Shown here piece by piece: positions 8,007 to 17,051 of a stretch of 64,000 bases of DNA. The notes beneath the pieces are model-generated. The model saw only the letters and a program-made list of their open reading frames with translations, searched no databases and was not told where the DNA came from. The number at the start of each line of letters is the position of its first letter. Position 1 is the first letter of the stretch. The DNA lies in the NCBI RefSeq assembly GCF_002163755.1, contig NZ_CP015864.1:1240001-1304000 (forward strand), in the 5' to 3' direction. Origin of the DNA: Vibrio campbellii CAIM 519 = NBRC 15631 = ATCC 25920. Its GTDB lineage: Bacteria > Pseudomonadota > Gammaproteobacteria > Enterobacterales > Vibrionaceae. The position numbers and the translations under genes were made by a program.

Positions 8007-9341
8007 TTAGGCAGCCGAGCCAAGCGCCGACTGTAAATCAATACCGTGTTCGCGCATTGCGGCGAGCTTGTAACGTAACGCTCGAGTAGATACTCCCAAA
8101 GCGTTGGCCGTTTTGGTTCGGTTTCCACCAAACTGACGTAATTTATCGAGAATAAACTGGAACTCAGCTTGCTTCTTCGCCTCAACGTGGCCAAAGCTTG
8201 AAACCGGTTCAGCGGAAGGCACAGACGTCAGCAATTCGATTGGCAGCATCAGATCATGTGCGGTAATGTAATCCCCATGACGCATGACAAGTGCACGTTG
8301 TATGACGTTTTCGAGTTCGCGAATATTGCCCGGCCAGTGATATTGGCTAAGGGCAGAAATGGCATCTTGAGATAGATAGCAGCGGCTACCGTCTTGGTAT
8401 TTTCCAATAAAGAACTGGCTGATCGGCAAAATGTCTTCTTTGCGCTCTCGCAAAGGCGGCCAATGCAATGGCAGCACATCCAAACGGTAGTAAAGATCTT
8501 CACGAAATGTGCCTTTTTGCACCTCTTCGCGCAGGTCTTTGTTGGTTGCAGCGATCACTCGGATATCCAACTGAATCGCTTTATGACTGCCTACACGTTC
8601 TACTTCTCGCTCTTGAAGCACACGTAATAACTTCGCCTGCACCGCTGGTGACATCTCACCAATTTCATCCAGCAGAATCGTGCCACCATTGGCCTCTTCA
8701 AACTTACCGCTTTGCGAATTGGTGGCACCAGTAAATGCCCCTTTCACGTGGCCAAACAGTACTGCTTCCAACATAGATTCTGGAATCGCAGCACAGTTCA
8801 CTGCGACAAACGGACCGTCATCACGAGGAGATTGCTCGTGAACGTAACGTGCCAGTACTTCTTTACCGGTACCAGATTCGCCAGTAATAAGCACACTGGC
8901 GTTAGTGCAGGCAGCGCGGTGCGCGAGTTGAAGCACTTGTTTACTGCGCCATGATTCAGCCACGATGTTCGCCAGTGGTTTGTCCAAGGCTTCCACTCGC
9001 TTGAGTAAGTTCAGCAATTGGTTCGTTTCAAAAGGGCGAAGTAAGTAATCCGTCGCCCCTGACTTCATTGTTTCCGCCGCCAAAATGCCCTGCTCTTGAT
9101 CAACAATCGCAATCACCACACCAGCACTACGCTGCCTCTGATGACACGCGACAAACTCACGTACACACATGTCCGGTAAGTTTGAGCTGACCAACGTAAT
9201 GCAAGCTCGCTCTTCCAATAGCGCGCTGCGACCAGTACGACTGTGTCTTACGGAATAACCAGCATTCCCAAGTACATCCAGCACTGGTTGAGCTAGGTGT
9301 TCATTTGGCTCAACCAACAAAATATCCATTTTCGTCATCAT
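8007..9341 (-). CDS. lafK: LafK, sigma-54-dependent master activator of lateral flagella
   Basis: The protein has 444 residues in NtrC-family order. The N-terminal receiver-like domain (about 5-115) is followed by an AAA+ domain with Walker A GESGTGKE (154-161), GAFTGA (201-206), which contacts sigma-54, and Walker B GGTILLDEI (219-227). A Fis-type helix-turn-helix (about 404-430, GGNRTKTANALGVSTRALRY) ends the protein. The receiver lacks the phospho-acceptor: Ser52 stands where Asp is expected, the acidic pocket reads EPNE, and the conserved Lys is Arg (LRPF). It probably works without phosphorylation, as FlrA/FleQ-type regulators do. LafK is known to drive early lateral genes in V. parahaemolyticus. 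Its ATG overlaps the motY stop. Confidence 0.95.
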   Translation of the reverse strand: MMTKMDILLVEPNEHLAQPVLDVLGNAGYSVRHSRTGRSALLEERACITLVSSNLPDMCVREFVACHQRQRSAGVVIAIVDQEQGILAAETMKSGATDYLLRPFETNQLLNLLKRVEALDKPLANIVAESWRSKQVLQLAHRAACTNASVLITGESGTGKEVLARYVHEQSPRDDGPFVAVNCAAIPESMLEAVLFGHVKGAFTGATNSQSGKFEEANGGTILLDEIGEMSPAVQAKLLRVLQEREVERVGSHKAIQLDIRVIAATNKDLREEVQKGTFREDLYYRLDVLPLHWPPLRERKEDILPISQFFIGKYQDGSRCYLSQDAISALSQYHWPGNIRELENVIQRALVMRHGDYITAHDLMLPIELLTSVPSAEPVSSFGHVEAKKQAEFQFILDKLRQFGGNRTKTANALGVSTRALRYKLAAMREHGIDLQSALGSAA

Positions 9342-10390
9342 TGAACCTTTACCTTCTCTTGTTGGGGTTGTTGTTTTACTTCTGGTTTGCTTTTGCTTGT
9401 CGAGTGTCTGGCCAATTCATTTTTAGTAATCACACGCTCGTTATCTCGAACCAAACGCAGTGTCACTCGACGGTTTTTGGCTTGCCCTGCTTGGGTGTTA
9501 TTACTGGCAATTGGGTATCGCGAGCCATTAGCACGAACTTCAATCAACGAACGGTCAACACCTTGTTGAACCAAAGCCTCTGCGACTTGCTCAGCACGCT
9601 GGCGAGATACATTTAAATTCGCCAATTGAGAGCCAACATTATCGGTATGGCCATCGACAAGAATTTTGGTGACGCGATCATCGACAGAAATGTAACTGTA
9701 GAGTGCTGCCAAGGTACTTTTTTGGCTGCGGCTTAATGTTTTTTGACCAAACTGAAATGGTAAATTCACATCACGAGCCTGGGAGTAAGATAACTTTGGC
9801 AGTTGATCTCGACATTGATTGAATGAGGCCAATGCATTTTGTATTTGAATGGTTGGCAGAGTGATACTGTTGAGAGTGGAACCTTCACCCCTACCAAGTG
9901 ACAGCGTAACCCAACTACCAGAGGAAATGGATGTAAGTAGAGACTCTATACCATGCGAGAAAACGAACTGATTAGTTGCCGAGGTAAACGCAAGCGAAGC
10001 CTCTTCTTTTCTTAAAAGCTCTCTTTCCCACGGTGCACTCTCACTCAGCAATACAGCGCTGTTCCATTTATTGTTTTTATTGTGAACGTTGGCGATAAAA
10101 GAAACTCGGTTATTTGGTTCCGCGCGGAAATAAAACTTCCCCTCTGGAATATTTGTGTGCATTAAGTTGCACTCAAATTTATTTCCTTTATATAGCCAAG
10201 TAGAAAGATCCATTGGAACAGTGATTTTCTCACTCGCCGATGTAAAGCTAGACGAAGTTACACCAGCTAACAGGAATACTTTAGAAAATATTATCAAACG
10301 GCTTCTTTGTAGGTATTTATCACAATTCCCTGACATAGAAGGTTTAATTAAATATGCCATTGAATTATAAAATTTGGCACAGGTAATCAT
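9338..10390 (-). CDS. motY: Lateral MotY, motor T-ring-type protein
   Basis: MotY is a periplasmic protein that surrounds the basal body and helps hold stator units. The N-terminal part (after a hydrophobic export segment at about 31-52) is MotY-specific. The C-terminal third is an OmpA-like peptidoglycan-binding domain (KILVDGHTDNVGSQLANLNV through KNRRVTLRLV). The tail is Lys/Gln-rich (KSKPEVKQQPQQEKVKVQ). The start is uncertain: the ATG at 10390 has AGGGC 7 bases upstream but gives a long pre-signal stretch, while ATGs at 10360 and 10336 lack ribosome sites. The stop overlaps the lafK start, so motY-lafK-fliEFGHIJ looks like one transcript. No motX is present in the window. Confidence 0.9.
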   Translation of the reverse strand: MITCAKFYNSMAYLIKPSMSGNCDKYLQRSRLIIFSKVFLLAGVTSSSFTSASEKITVPMDLSTWLYKGNKFECNLMHTNIPEGKFYFRAEPNNRVSFIANVHNKNNKWNSAVLLSESAPWERELLRKEEASLAFTSATNQFVFSHGIESLLTSISSGSWVTLSLGRGEGSTLNSITLPTIQIQNALASFNQCRDQLPKLSYSQARDVNLPFQFGQKTLSRSQKSTLAALYSYISVDDRVTKILVDGHTDNVGSQLANLNVSRQRAEQVAEALVQQGVDRSLIEVRANGSRYPIASNNTQAGQAKNRRVTLRLVRDNERVITKNELARHSTSKSKPEVKQQPQQEKVKVQ

Positions 10391-10777
10391 ATAAATGCCC
10401 TATTATGAAATATTAAAAGTAGTCATAATTTCGTCAAAAAGCTCAAGCAAGCATTCATAAATAGACGTTTTTAGACCAAAAAAAACAATGAGTTACAAGG
10501 CTCAAATTGCGAAGGCTGTCGTTCTACCCATCAGCATTAAATGACATAACTAACAACAACTTAGCTAATTATTGTTATATTTTTTATTAACCATTTTATA
10601 AGTCAAAGCTAACTCTTTTTAATTTTAATTAAAAGTACCTGTAGTTAGATTCAAATCAACATGTGAACTAAAGTCACAATCTTTAAAGTTGAAACTAAAG
10701 GTTATTAAAAAAATTTGTGTAGACTGTCCGCTATTAAGTTAAAACAGTTAAGTTTGTTAACGCACGGTAAAATATAA
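10391..10777. other. 387-bp AT-rich divergent control region between motY and fliM
   Basis: There is no open reading frame of note. The region is strongly AT-rich and separates the leftward motY-lafK-fliE-J operon from the rightward fliM-flhA series, so both promoters and the surface-sensing control sites should lie here. I searched by eye for GGCAC-N5-TTGC on both strands and found no convincing sigma-54 element. A weak match on the minus strand (GGTAGAACGACAGC, near 10514-10527) is not good enough to call. SwrZ and OpaR are known repressors of lateral genes in V. parahaemolyticus, but I could not place their sites. Confidence 0.5.
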
Positions 10778-11596
10778 ATGGAAAGCAGAGTTAATGTGCC
10801 TATTTCCGACATCAAATTGCTTGATGTAGAGTTGCTAGGCAAACCTATTCATATCATTCGTGAGAAGCTCGAAAGCTTGATCTCAGAGTCTTGTTCGGGT
10901 CTAACCAATGAGTTACAAAATTGGATCAGTACCAACAAGATTGAAGCAAATTTAATTGCAGTAGAACTACATAGATTCTCGCCAACTTTATTAGATAAAG
11001 ACCAAACCTCCACCTATCAACACAAAGATGGTGGCATGGCGTATATCCACGGAGACGCACAAACATTAATCAAACTAGCCGATCGCTTTTACGGCGCCGC
11101 AACGGAGCGTACTTCCACTTCTTTAACATCAAGTGACTTACGCCTTCAAGAGCGCATTAGCCGAATCATCATTGAGTGGCTTGCACCGCAAGAAATGTGG
11201 CAAACCTGCGAGTACGAAACACCAAAAGGTATCGGACTGCATGCTGAGCTATCTATCACGTTTGAAGATTTCCAAGGTGTTATTAACCTCAAGCTCGATA
11301 GCACCATGATTCAAATTTTGATCGAGCAGTTAGCCCTTCATGACGATACAGACTTGTATCAGCCGTTTTGTCGCTCTCTGGAATCAACGCCAGTGCGTCT
11401 CAATGTCGTATTGAGCAAGAAAACCATGGCGCTGAGTGATGTGGTCGGATTGCAACCAGACGATATTTTGCCCATCGAGCTTCTCAATACCGTGCCAGTA
11501 AGTATCGGTAACCAAACTCTTTTCTCTGGCCGTGTTGCAGAACAAGACGGCCAGCTTGTACTGATTTTTAACCCAGATAAGGAATCGCAGCGATGA
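10778..11596 (+). CDS. fliM: Lateral flagellar switch protein FliM (short, lacks the N-terminal CheY-binding motif)
   Basis: The protein has 272 residues, shorter than the usual 320-360. The C-terminal SpoA/FliN-like domain is clear (SDVVGLQPDDILPIEL, GQLVLIFNPD). The middle part, with GGMAYIHGDAQTLIKLADRF, is a reduced FliM middle domain. The protein starts MESRVNVPISDIKLLDVELL, and the N-terminal peptide LSQxEIDxLL that binds phosphorylated CheY in ordinary FliM is absent. This fits lateral motors that rotate in one direction (established for V. alginolyticus lateral flagella). fliN starts 4 bp before its end. The upstream ribosome site is poor. Confidence 0.85.
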   Translation: MESRVNVPISDIKLLDVELLGKPIHIIREKLESLISESCSGLTNELQNWISTNKIEANLIAVELHRFSPTLLDKDQTSTYQHKDGGMAYIHGDAQTLIKLADRFYGAATERTSTSLTSSDLRLQERISRIIIEWLAPQEMWQTCEYETPKGIGLHAELSITFEDFQGVINLKLDSTMIQILIEQLALHDDTDLYQPFCRSLESTPVRLNVVLSKKTMALSDVVGLQPDDILPIELLNTVPVSIGNQTLFSGRVAEQDGQLVLIFNPDKESQR

Positions 11597-11961
11597 GCGA
11601 CGCCCAAGACAACCAAGCATTCGACGCCGATGATATAAACTTTGACGATTTTCAATTAGAAGATTTTGAAACAGAACAGGCTTCTGCTCCCGAGCCTATT
11701 GCAGAACGCGACCTAAGTTTCTTCAAAAGCGTCCCTGTAACGGTCACCTTAGAAGTCGCAAGTAAAGAGGTTCCTTTGGGAGACCTGATGAAAGCTGGTG
11801 AAGGCACAGTGATTGAACTTGACAAGCTCAATGGCGAACCACTTGATGTAAAAGTAAACGGCTCTCTTATGGGCCAAGCAGAAGTCGTGGTTATTAACGA
11901 TAAATATGGCTTGCGCCTAATTAATGTGCATAACTCTGCGCTTAGCGGCGTAGGTCGATAA
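11593..11961 (+). CDS. fliN: Lateral flagellar switch protein FliN
   Basis: FliN (122 residues) forms the base of the C-ring and binds FliH-FliI. The first 45 residues are acidic and probably disordered. The rest is the SpoA domain with the family pattern VTVTLEVASKEVPLGDLMKA, GTVIELDKLNGEPLDVKVNG and GQAEVVVINDKYGLRL. The ATG overlaps the fliM stop (ATGA), which indicates translational coupling. Length and domain are normal. Confidence 0.95.
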   Translation: MSDAQDNQAFDADDINFDDFQLEDFETEQASAPEPIAERDLSFFKSVPVTVTLEVASKEVPLGDLMKAGEGTVIELDKLNGEPLDVKVNGSLMGQAEVVVINDKYGLRLINVHNSALSGVGR

Positions 11962-11979
11962 ATTCAGGTGGGTTGTGCG

Positions 11980-12747
11980 ATGAATCTTCTGAGTGACAGT
12001 CAGCGTCGGTTGCCTTTAATGGTGATTACATTACTTGGTATACTGCTGTTTGCGCTGCCAACCATGGCCGCTGACAATGGCTTAACCATCTTGTCCGTTT
12101 CCGACGGGGACACACAGCAAGAGTACAGCGTTAAGCTACAAATCCTGTTGCTCATGACAGCACTCAGTTTCTTGCCAGCCTTCGTTTTGATGGCCACCAG
12201 CTTTACGCGCATTATCGTGGTTTTGGCGATTTTGCGTCAGGCGTTGGGGTTGCAACAAAGTCCGCCGAACCGTGTTTTGGTTGGCATTGCACTGGCATTG
12301 ACGTTACTTATCATGCGCCCCGTCTGGACCGATATTCACGACAACGCCTTCAAACCGTATGAAAATGGTGAAATTACCTTGATGCAGGCGTTTTCAGTGG
12401 CCGAAAAACCCGTTCGTAATTTTATGTTGGCACAAACCCACCAAAGCTCGCTGGAGCAAATGTTGCGTATTGCCAACGAGCCCATCGACCAAAACGTTGA
12501 AGACATTTCATTTGCTGTGGTGTTGCCCGCTTTTGTTATCAGTGAGCTGAAAACCGCGTTTCAAATTGGCTTTATGTTGTTTATACCTTTCCTGATCATC
12601 GACCTTGTCGTCGCCAGCGTACTGATGGCAATGGGTATGATGATGCTGTCACCCCTGATCATTTCGCTACCATTCAAGCTCGTCGTATTTGTTCTGGTAG
12701 ACGGCTGGGCAATGACGGTCGGTACACTATCTGCCAGCTTTGGGTAG
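11980..12747 (+). CDS. fliP: Lateral flagellar export gate protein FliP
   Basis: FliP forms the core export channel with FliQ and FliR. From the ATG at 11980 it has 255 residues. A signal-like hydrophobic N-terminus (LPLMVITLLGILLFALPTMA) is followed by at least three further membrane segments. Family signatures are visible: VLAILRQALGLQQSPPNRVL and AFVISELKTAFQIGFMLFIP. I prefer this ATG to an upstream GTG at 11968 because GGTGGG lies at a suitable distance before it. fliQ follows 12 bp downstream. Confidence 0.95.
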   Translation: MNLLSDSQRRLPLMVITLLGILLFALPTMAADNGLTILSVSDGDTQQEYSVKLQILLLMTALSFLPAFVLMATSFTRIIVVLAILRQALGLQQSPPNRVLVGIALALTLLIMRPVWTDIHDNAFKPYENGEITLMQAFSVAEKPVRNFMLAQTHQSSLEQMLRIANEPIDQNVEDISFAVVLPAFVISELKTAFQIGFMLFIPFLIIDLVVASVLMAMGMMMLSPLIISLPFKLVVFVLVDGWAMTVGTLSASFG

Positions 12748-12759
12748 TGGAGGCGCATC

Positions 12760-13029
12760 ATGACACCGGAACTCACCGTTACCCTATTTTCTGACGCCGT
12801 CTGGCTGATCATCTTGATGGTGGCCGTTCTGGTCGTACCGGGTTTGATTGTTGGCCTTTGTATTGCTGTATTTCAGGCTGCCACGCAAATCAACGAGCAA
12901 ACCCTAAGCTTCCTGCCCCGTTTGTTGGTCACGCTGCTGATGGTGATTTTTGCAGGCCATTGGATGCTACGAAAAATCATGGAATTGTTTGATTTCTTGT
13001 TCCATAACATACCGGGAATGATCGGCTAA
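12760..13029 (+). CDS. fliQ: Lateral flagellar export gate protein FliQ
   Basis: FliQ has 89 residues, the family length, with two membrane helices (about 13-37 and 51-73) and the conserved stretch VAVFQAATQINEQTLSF in FliQ style. It packs around the FliP-FliR channel. An AGTGGAGG ribosome site precedes the ATG. The stop codon overlaps the fliR start (TAATG). Confidence 0.96.
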   Translation: MTPELTVTLFSDAVWLIILMVAVLVVPGLIVGLCIAVFQAATQINEQTLSFLPRLLVTLLMVIFAGHWMLRKIMELFDFLFHNIPGMIG

Positions 13030-13805
13030 TGGCGATAACGTTTGCGGAACTGTCTGTGATTCTAGGTCAGCTGTGGTGGCCATTTTTTCGCGTCGGTGCC
13101 GTGTTCATTTCCATGCCGTTTTTTGGTGACGCACTGATTCCAGTCTGGGTTCGCAGTTTACTTGCGCTCTCGATTGTGGTGATCACCGCACCACTGATGC
13201 CACCGATGCCAGAAGTCGAACTGTTCTCGATGACCTCGCTTTTCTTAGCCTTTGAACAGGCGATTTGGGGGCTGATGTTCGGCTTAATCCTGCACATGTT
13301 GTTCAATGTATTCACCATGCTCGGCCAGACTATCTCGTTACAAATGGGCTTGGGTATGGCGATGATGAACGATCCGGTTAATGGCTTATCTGTGGCGATT
13401 CTAGGCCGCATGTTCCTTATATTTTCGACTTTGCTTTTCCTTGCACTTGAAGGGCATTTACTGGTTATCGATATCGTCATTCAAAGTTTTGTCATTTGGC
13501 CTGTAGGCTCGGGGATCACCGCCCTGTCTTTGCAAGGTGTCGTGAATATCTTTGGGTGGATGTTTGCTTCCGCACTTGCCTTAGCATTACCAGCGATCGT
13601 TTCTATGCTGCTCGCCAATATCAGCTTTGGTGTGATGAACCGAGCCGCGCCCTCTCTAAACGTATATGCGTTAGGCTTCCCGATGACCATGCTGTTAGGT
13701 TTGTTCAGCGTGTTGATCTCCGTTTCTGGGGTGCCTAGTCGCTATACCGCGTTAGTCCACGACACCATTCGTTTCTTGAATAACTTTATGTTGGGGGGCG
13801 CATGA
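13029..13805 (+). CDS. fliR: Lateral flagellar export gate protein FliR
   Basis: FliR (258 residues) is the third component of the export channel. It has six hydrophobic segments and the conserved block QTISLQMGLGMAMMNDPVNG, the FliR/YscT hallmark, at about residues 101-120. It overlaps fliQ by one base and flhB by 4 bp, so the gate genes are tightly coupled. Confidence 0.96.
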   Translation: MAITFAELSVILGQLWWPFFRVGAVFISMPFFGDALIPVWVRSLLALSIVVITAPLMPPMPEVELFSMTSLFLAFEQAIWGLMFGLILHMLFNVFTMLGQTISLQMGLGMAMMNDPVNGLSVAILGRMFLIFSTLLFLALEGHLLVIDIVIQSFVIWPVGSGITALSLQGVVNIFGWMFASALALALPAIVSMLLANISFGVMNRAAPSLNVYALGFPMTMLLGLFSVLISVSGVPSRYTALVHDTIRFLNNFMLGGA

Positions 13806-14929
13806 GCGAACAGTCGTCTCAAGACAAAACCGAGAAAGCCTCCCCCCAGAAGGTCAAAAAAGCCCGTCAGGAAGGACAAATTCCGCGCGCAAAAGAGTTC
13901 ACTACCGCAGTTATCTTCTTAGCCGTTGCGATGTTTTTTTATTCCCAGCTCAACAGTATTTGGGAAAGCATGTCTGGTGTATTCCGTTACAACATGACCT
14001 TAACCAAAGCTGACTTAGAAAACCCAAAACAATTGGTGGAGCATCTTGGTCAGAGCTTGGCGGTGATCATTGAGATGCTCTTGCCTCTCTTCACCGTTAT
14101 CATCATTGTCACCTTTGGCAGCAGCATGGTGTTAGGGGGCTGGATGTTCCGTCCCGCGAACGTGATGCCAAAGCTCAGCAAACTGAATCCTATCTCTGGC
14201 ATCAAGCGTATTTTCTCTACTCGCTCACTGGTGGAATTGGTCAAATCGACTTTCAAAGTGCTCGTCATCTTCGGCATTCTTTATGGCTATCTAGACAACC
14301 ATCTTCAGCCGCTACTTGGCATGCAAAACTTACCACTTAGCCAAGGTTTCTCACTGATCATGTCGATTTTGTTTGAAGGTCTGCTGCTGATGGGCTTTGC
14401 CCTGTTGTTGTTCGGGGTGATTGATATCCCTTATCAACGTTGGGAGCACCTCAAAGAACTGCGCATGACCAAACAAGAGCTGAAAGAAGAATTTAAGAAC
14501 AACGAAGGTCGACCTGAAGTTAAGCAGCGTATTCGCCAAATTCAGCAACAATTCGCGCGGCGTAAAATCGACAAGATGGTGCCCACCGCAGATGTGGTGA
14601 TCACCAACCCGACCCACTACGCCGTGGCATTGAAGTACGAACCATCGTTGTCCGATGCACCATTTGTGGTGGCAAAAGGCGTCGATGAAACCGCAATGCA
14701 TATTCAACGCATCGCCCGCGAGAATAAAGTAGAGATCATCAACTCGCCGCCGCTGACTCGTTCGATTTATCACACCACGGCCATTGAGCAAGCCATACCA
14801 AGCCAACTCTATATCGCGGTGGCCCATATTTTAACTTACGTTTTGCAGTTGAAAGCCTTTCGTAAAGGGGACGGAAAGGAACCGACGCCTTTGCCTCATT
14901 TTTCAATTCCAAAGCATTTGCAACACTGA
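13802..14929 (+). CDS. flhB: Lateral flagellar export switch protein FlhB
   Basis: FlhB controls the switch from rod/hook to filament export. The protein has 375 residues. A charged N-terminal arm (SEQSSQDKTEKASPQKVKKA) is followed by four membrane helices and a cytoplasmic domain. The autocleavage motif NPTH lies at 269-272, between Asn and Pro as in E. coli. The C-terminal extension (KAFRKGDGKEPTPLPH) is short. The hook-length signal should come from the lateral FliK (21793-22848). The gene overlaps fliR by 4 bp. Confidence 0.97.
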   Translation: MSEQSSQDKTEKASPQKVKKARQEGQIPRAKEFTTAVIFLAVAMFFYSQLNSIWESMSGVFRYNMTLTKADLENPKQLVEHLGQSLAVIIEMLLPLFTVIIIVTFGSSMVLGGWMFRPANVMPKLSKLNPISGIKRIFSTRSLVELVKSTFKVLVIFGILYGYLDNHLQPLLGMQNLPLSQGFSLIMSILFEGLLLMGFALLLFGVIDIPYQRWEHLKELRMTKQELKEEFKNNEGRPEVKQRIRQIQQQFARRKIDKMVPTADVVITNPTHYAVALKYEPSLSDAPFVVAKGVDETAMHIQRIARENKVEIINSPPLTRSIYHTTAIEQAIPSQLYIAVAHILTYVLQLKAFRKGDGKEPTPLPHFSIPKHLQH

Positions 14930-14960
14930 TTAACCCGCGTTTACCCAAGGACACCAGAGT

Positions 14961-17051
14961 ATGTTTAACCGGTTAAAACACCTTCAAACTTCCACTAAAG
15001 GCTACATTGGTATTCCAATCGTCTTGTTGATGGTATTGGCAATGGTCATCTTACCTTTGCCACCATTGCTATTGGACGCGCTGTTCACCTTCAACATCGT
15101 GTTAGCGATCTTGGTATTGCTGGTCAGCACCACAGCGAAGCGACCACTCGACTTTTCGATTTTCCCAACCATTTTGTTGGTCGCAACTTTACTTCGCCTC
15201 ACTCTAAACGTTGCTTCAACGCGTATCGTATTACTTGAAGGTCACAACGGCAGCGATGCTGCTGGTAAGGTGATTCAAGCCTTCGGTGAAGTGGTGATCG
15301 GCGGTAACTACGTGGTCGGTATGGTGGTGTTCATCATCTTGATGATCATTAACTTTGTCGTGATCACCAAAGGTGGCGAACGTATTTCTGAAGTGTCGGC
15401 ACGCTTTACCTTGGATGCGCTACCGGGCAAACAAATGGCCATCGATGCCGACTTAAATGCAGGCTTGATCGACCAAGAAACCGCGCGCCAACGCCGCAAA
15501 GAGGTGGCGAACGAAGCGGACTTCCACGGTTCCATGGATGGTGCATCCAAGTTTGTGCGTGGTGATGCGGTTGCTGGTTTGCTGATCCTGTTCATCAACA
15601 TCATTGGTGGTATCAGCATTGGTGTGTTCGAGCACGGATTGCCAGCGTCAGAAGCCTTCAAGACTTACGCCCTACTGACTATCGGTGACGGCCTCGTTGC
15701 TCAAATTCCATCACTGCTACTTGCGACCGCTGCAGCCATTATCGTGACGCGTATTAACGACAGCGATAACGGCATGTCAGAAACCATGCACAAGCAGCTG
15801 CTTGCAACACCAGCGACCTTGTATACCGTTGCCGCTATCATGGCGATCATTGGTATGGTTCCAGGAATGCCTCACCTTGCGTTCTTCACCTTCGCCGCAG
15901 TGCTTGCATTCGCGGGCTGGCGACAGAGCAAAAAGCCAGTGCAAGATACACAAATCGACCAAGTAGAAGCACTCTCTCATGCGATGCAGGAAGAAGAAGC
16001 CGCACTCACTTGGGACGATATTCCTCATGTCCACACGCTATCTTTAGCGTTAGGCTATCGCTTGGTGCACTTGGTAAACAAAGAACAAGGCGCGCCTCTA
16101 GCGCAGCGTATTCGTGGTGTTCGCCGCAATCTCTCTGAGCAAGTGGGTTTTCTACTGCCGGAAGTGCGTATTCGCGACAACCTCAGTTTAAAGCCGAACC
16201 AATACACCATTGCTTTGAACGGCGAAGTGATTGAGCAAGGCTTTATCGAGCCAGAACGCTTAATGGCGATTGCTGTGGGTGAAACCTATGGCGAGGTAGA
16301 TGGCATTCTAGGCAGTGACCCAGCCTACCAATTGCCTGCGGTTTGGATTGAACATCAAGACAAAGCGAAAGCGCTGAACATGGGCTATCAGGTGGTTGAC
16401 GATGGCACGGTTATCGCCACACACATCAGCAAAATTATGAAAACCAATTTGGCTGAATTGTTTACTCATGACGATGTTGAAGCCATGACTCAACGTCTGA
16501 CAGCGCAAGCACCAAAATTGGCCGAAGCCTTAGCAGCGGCTCTAACACCAGCGCAGCAGCTTAAGGTTTACCGTCAGCTCCTGCTCGACCAAGTGCCGCT
16601 AAAAGACATTCGTACCATCGCCAACACCATGTTGGAGTCTTCAGAAAACATCAAAGATCCGATTTTATTAGCGGCGGATGTACGCTGCGCACTTAAGCGA
16701 ACCTTGGTTAACTTAGTTGCGGGTCAGAAGAACGAGCTGAATGTCTACGCCTTGTCTGATGAACTTGAACAGATGCTGATGACGTCGTTGCAACAAGCAC
16801 AAGCCGCAGGCACCGTCATGCTCGATAGCTTCCCAATAGAGCCAAACATCCTTAGCCAGTTCCAGCAGAACTTGCCTTTGATTCGTCAGCAATTGAAGCA
16901 GCAAGGACTACCGCCAATCTTATTGGTGATGCCTCAACTACGTCCATTGCTGGCTCGTTACGCACGTACCTTTACCCAAGGATTGGCGGTACTGTCTTAC
17001 AATGAAATTCCAGAAAATAAACAGGTCAACGTGGTAGGAAACCTTGGTTAA
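14961..17051 (+). CDS. flhA: Lateral flagellar export gate protein FlhA
   Basis: FlhA (696 residues) is the proton-driven export engine; its cytoplasmic ring receives chaperone-substrate complexes. Seven to eight membrane helices fill the first 330 residues. The FHIPEP signature region (GGERISEVSARFTLDALPGK then QMAIDADLNAG) is intact. The C-terminal cytoplasmic domain covers about 350-696. It starts 31 bp after flhB with AAGGA upstream. The last codons overlap the next gene by 8 bp. Confidence 0.97.
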   Translation: MFNRLKHLQTSTKGYIGIPIVLLMVLAMVILPLPPLLLDALFTFNIVLAILVLLVSTTAKRPLDFSIFPTILLVATLLRLTLNVASTRIVLLEGHNGSDAAGKVIQAFGEVVIGGNYVVGMVVFIILMIINFVVITKGGERISEVSARFTLDALPGKQMAIDADLNAGLIDQETARQRRKEVANEADFHGSMDGASKFVRGDAVAGLLILFINIIGGISIGVFEHGLPASEAFKTYALLTIGDGLVAQIPSLLLATAAAIIVTRINDSDNGMSETMHKQLLATPATLYTVAAIMAIIGMVPGMPHLAFFTFAAVLAFAGWRQSKKPVQDTQIDQVEALSHAMQEEEAALTWDDIPHVHTLSLALGYRLVHLVNKEQGAPLAQRIRGVRRNLSEQVGFLLPEVRIRDNLSLKPNQYTIALNGEVIEQGFIEPERLMAIAVGETYGEVDGILGSDPAYQLPAVWIEHQDKAKALNMGYQVVDDGTVIATHISKIMKTNLAELFTHDDVEAMTQRLTAQAPKLAEALAAALTPAQQLKVYRQLLLDQVPLKDIRTIANTMLESSENIKDPILLAADVRCALKRTLVNLVAGQKNELNVYALSDELEQMLMTSLQQAQAAGTVMLDSFPIEPNILSQFQQNLPLIRQQLKQQGLPPILLVMPQLRPLLARYARTFTQGLAVLSYNEIPENKQVNVVGNLG

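Noticed and set aside
10374..10387. TGGCAC in plus orientation near the motY start as a sigma-54 promoter for fliM
   Set aside because: The -12 part reads ATCA instead of TTGC, and it would give a leader of nearly 400 bases.
10514..10527. Minus-strand GGTAGAACGACAGC as a sigma-54 promoter for motY-lafK
   Set aside because: Only the GG/GC spacing fits; the rest of the consensus is missing.
15308..15661. Long antisense ORF in flhA (117 residues)
   Set aside because: Antisense shadow of a strongly conserved coding region; composition is that of reversed codons.
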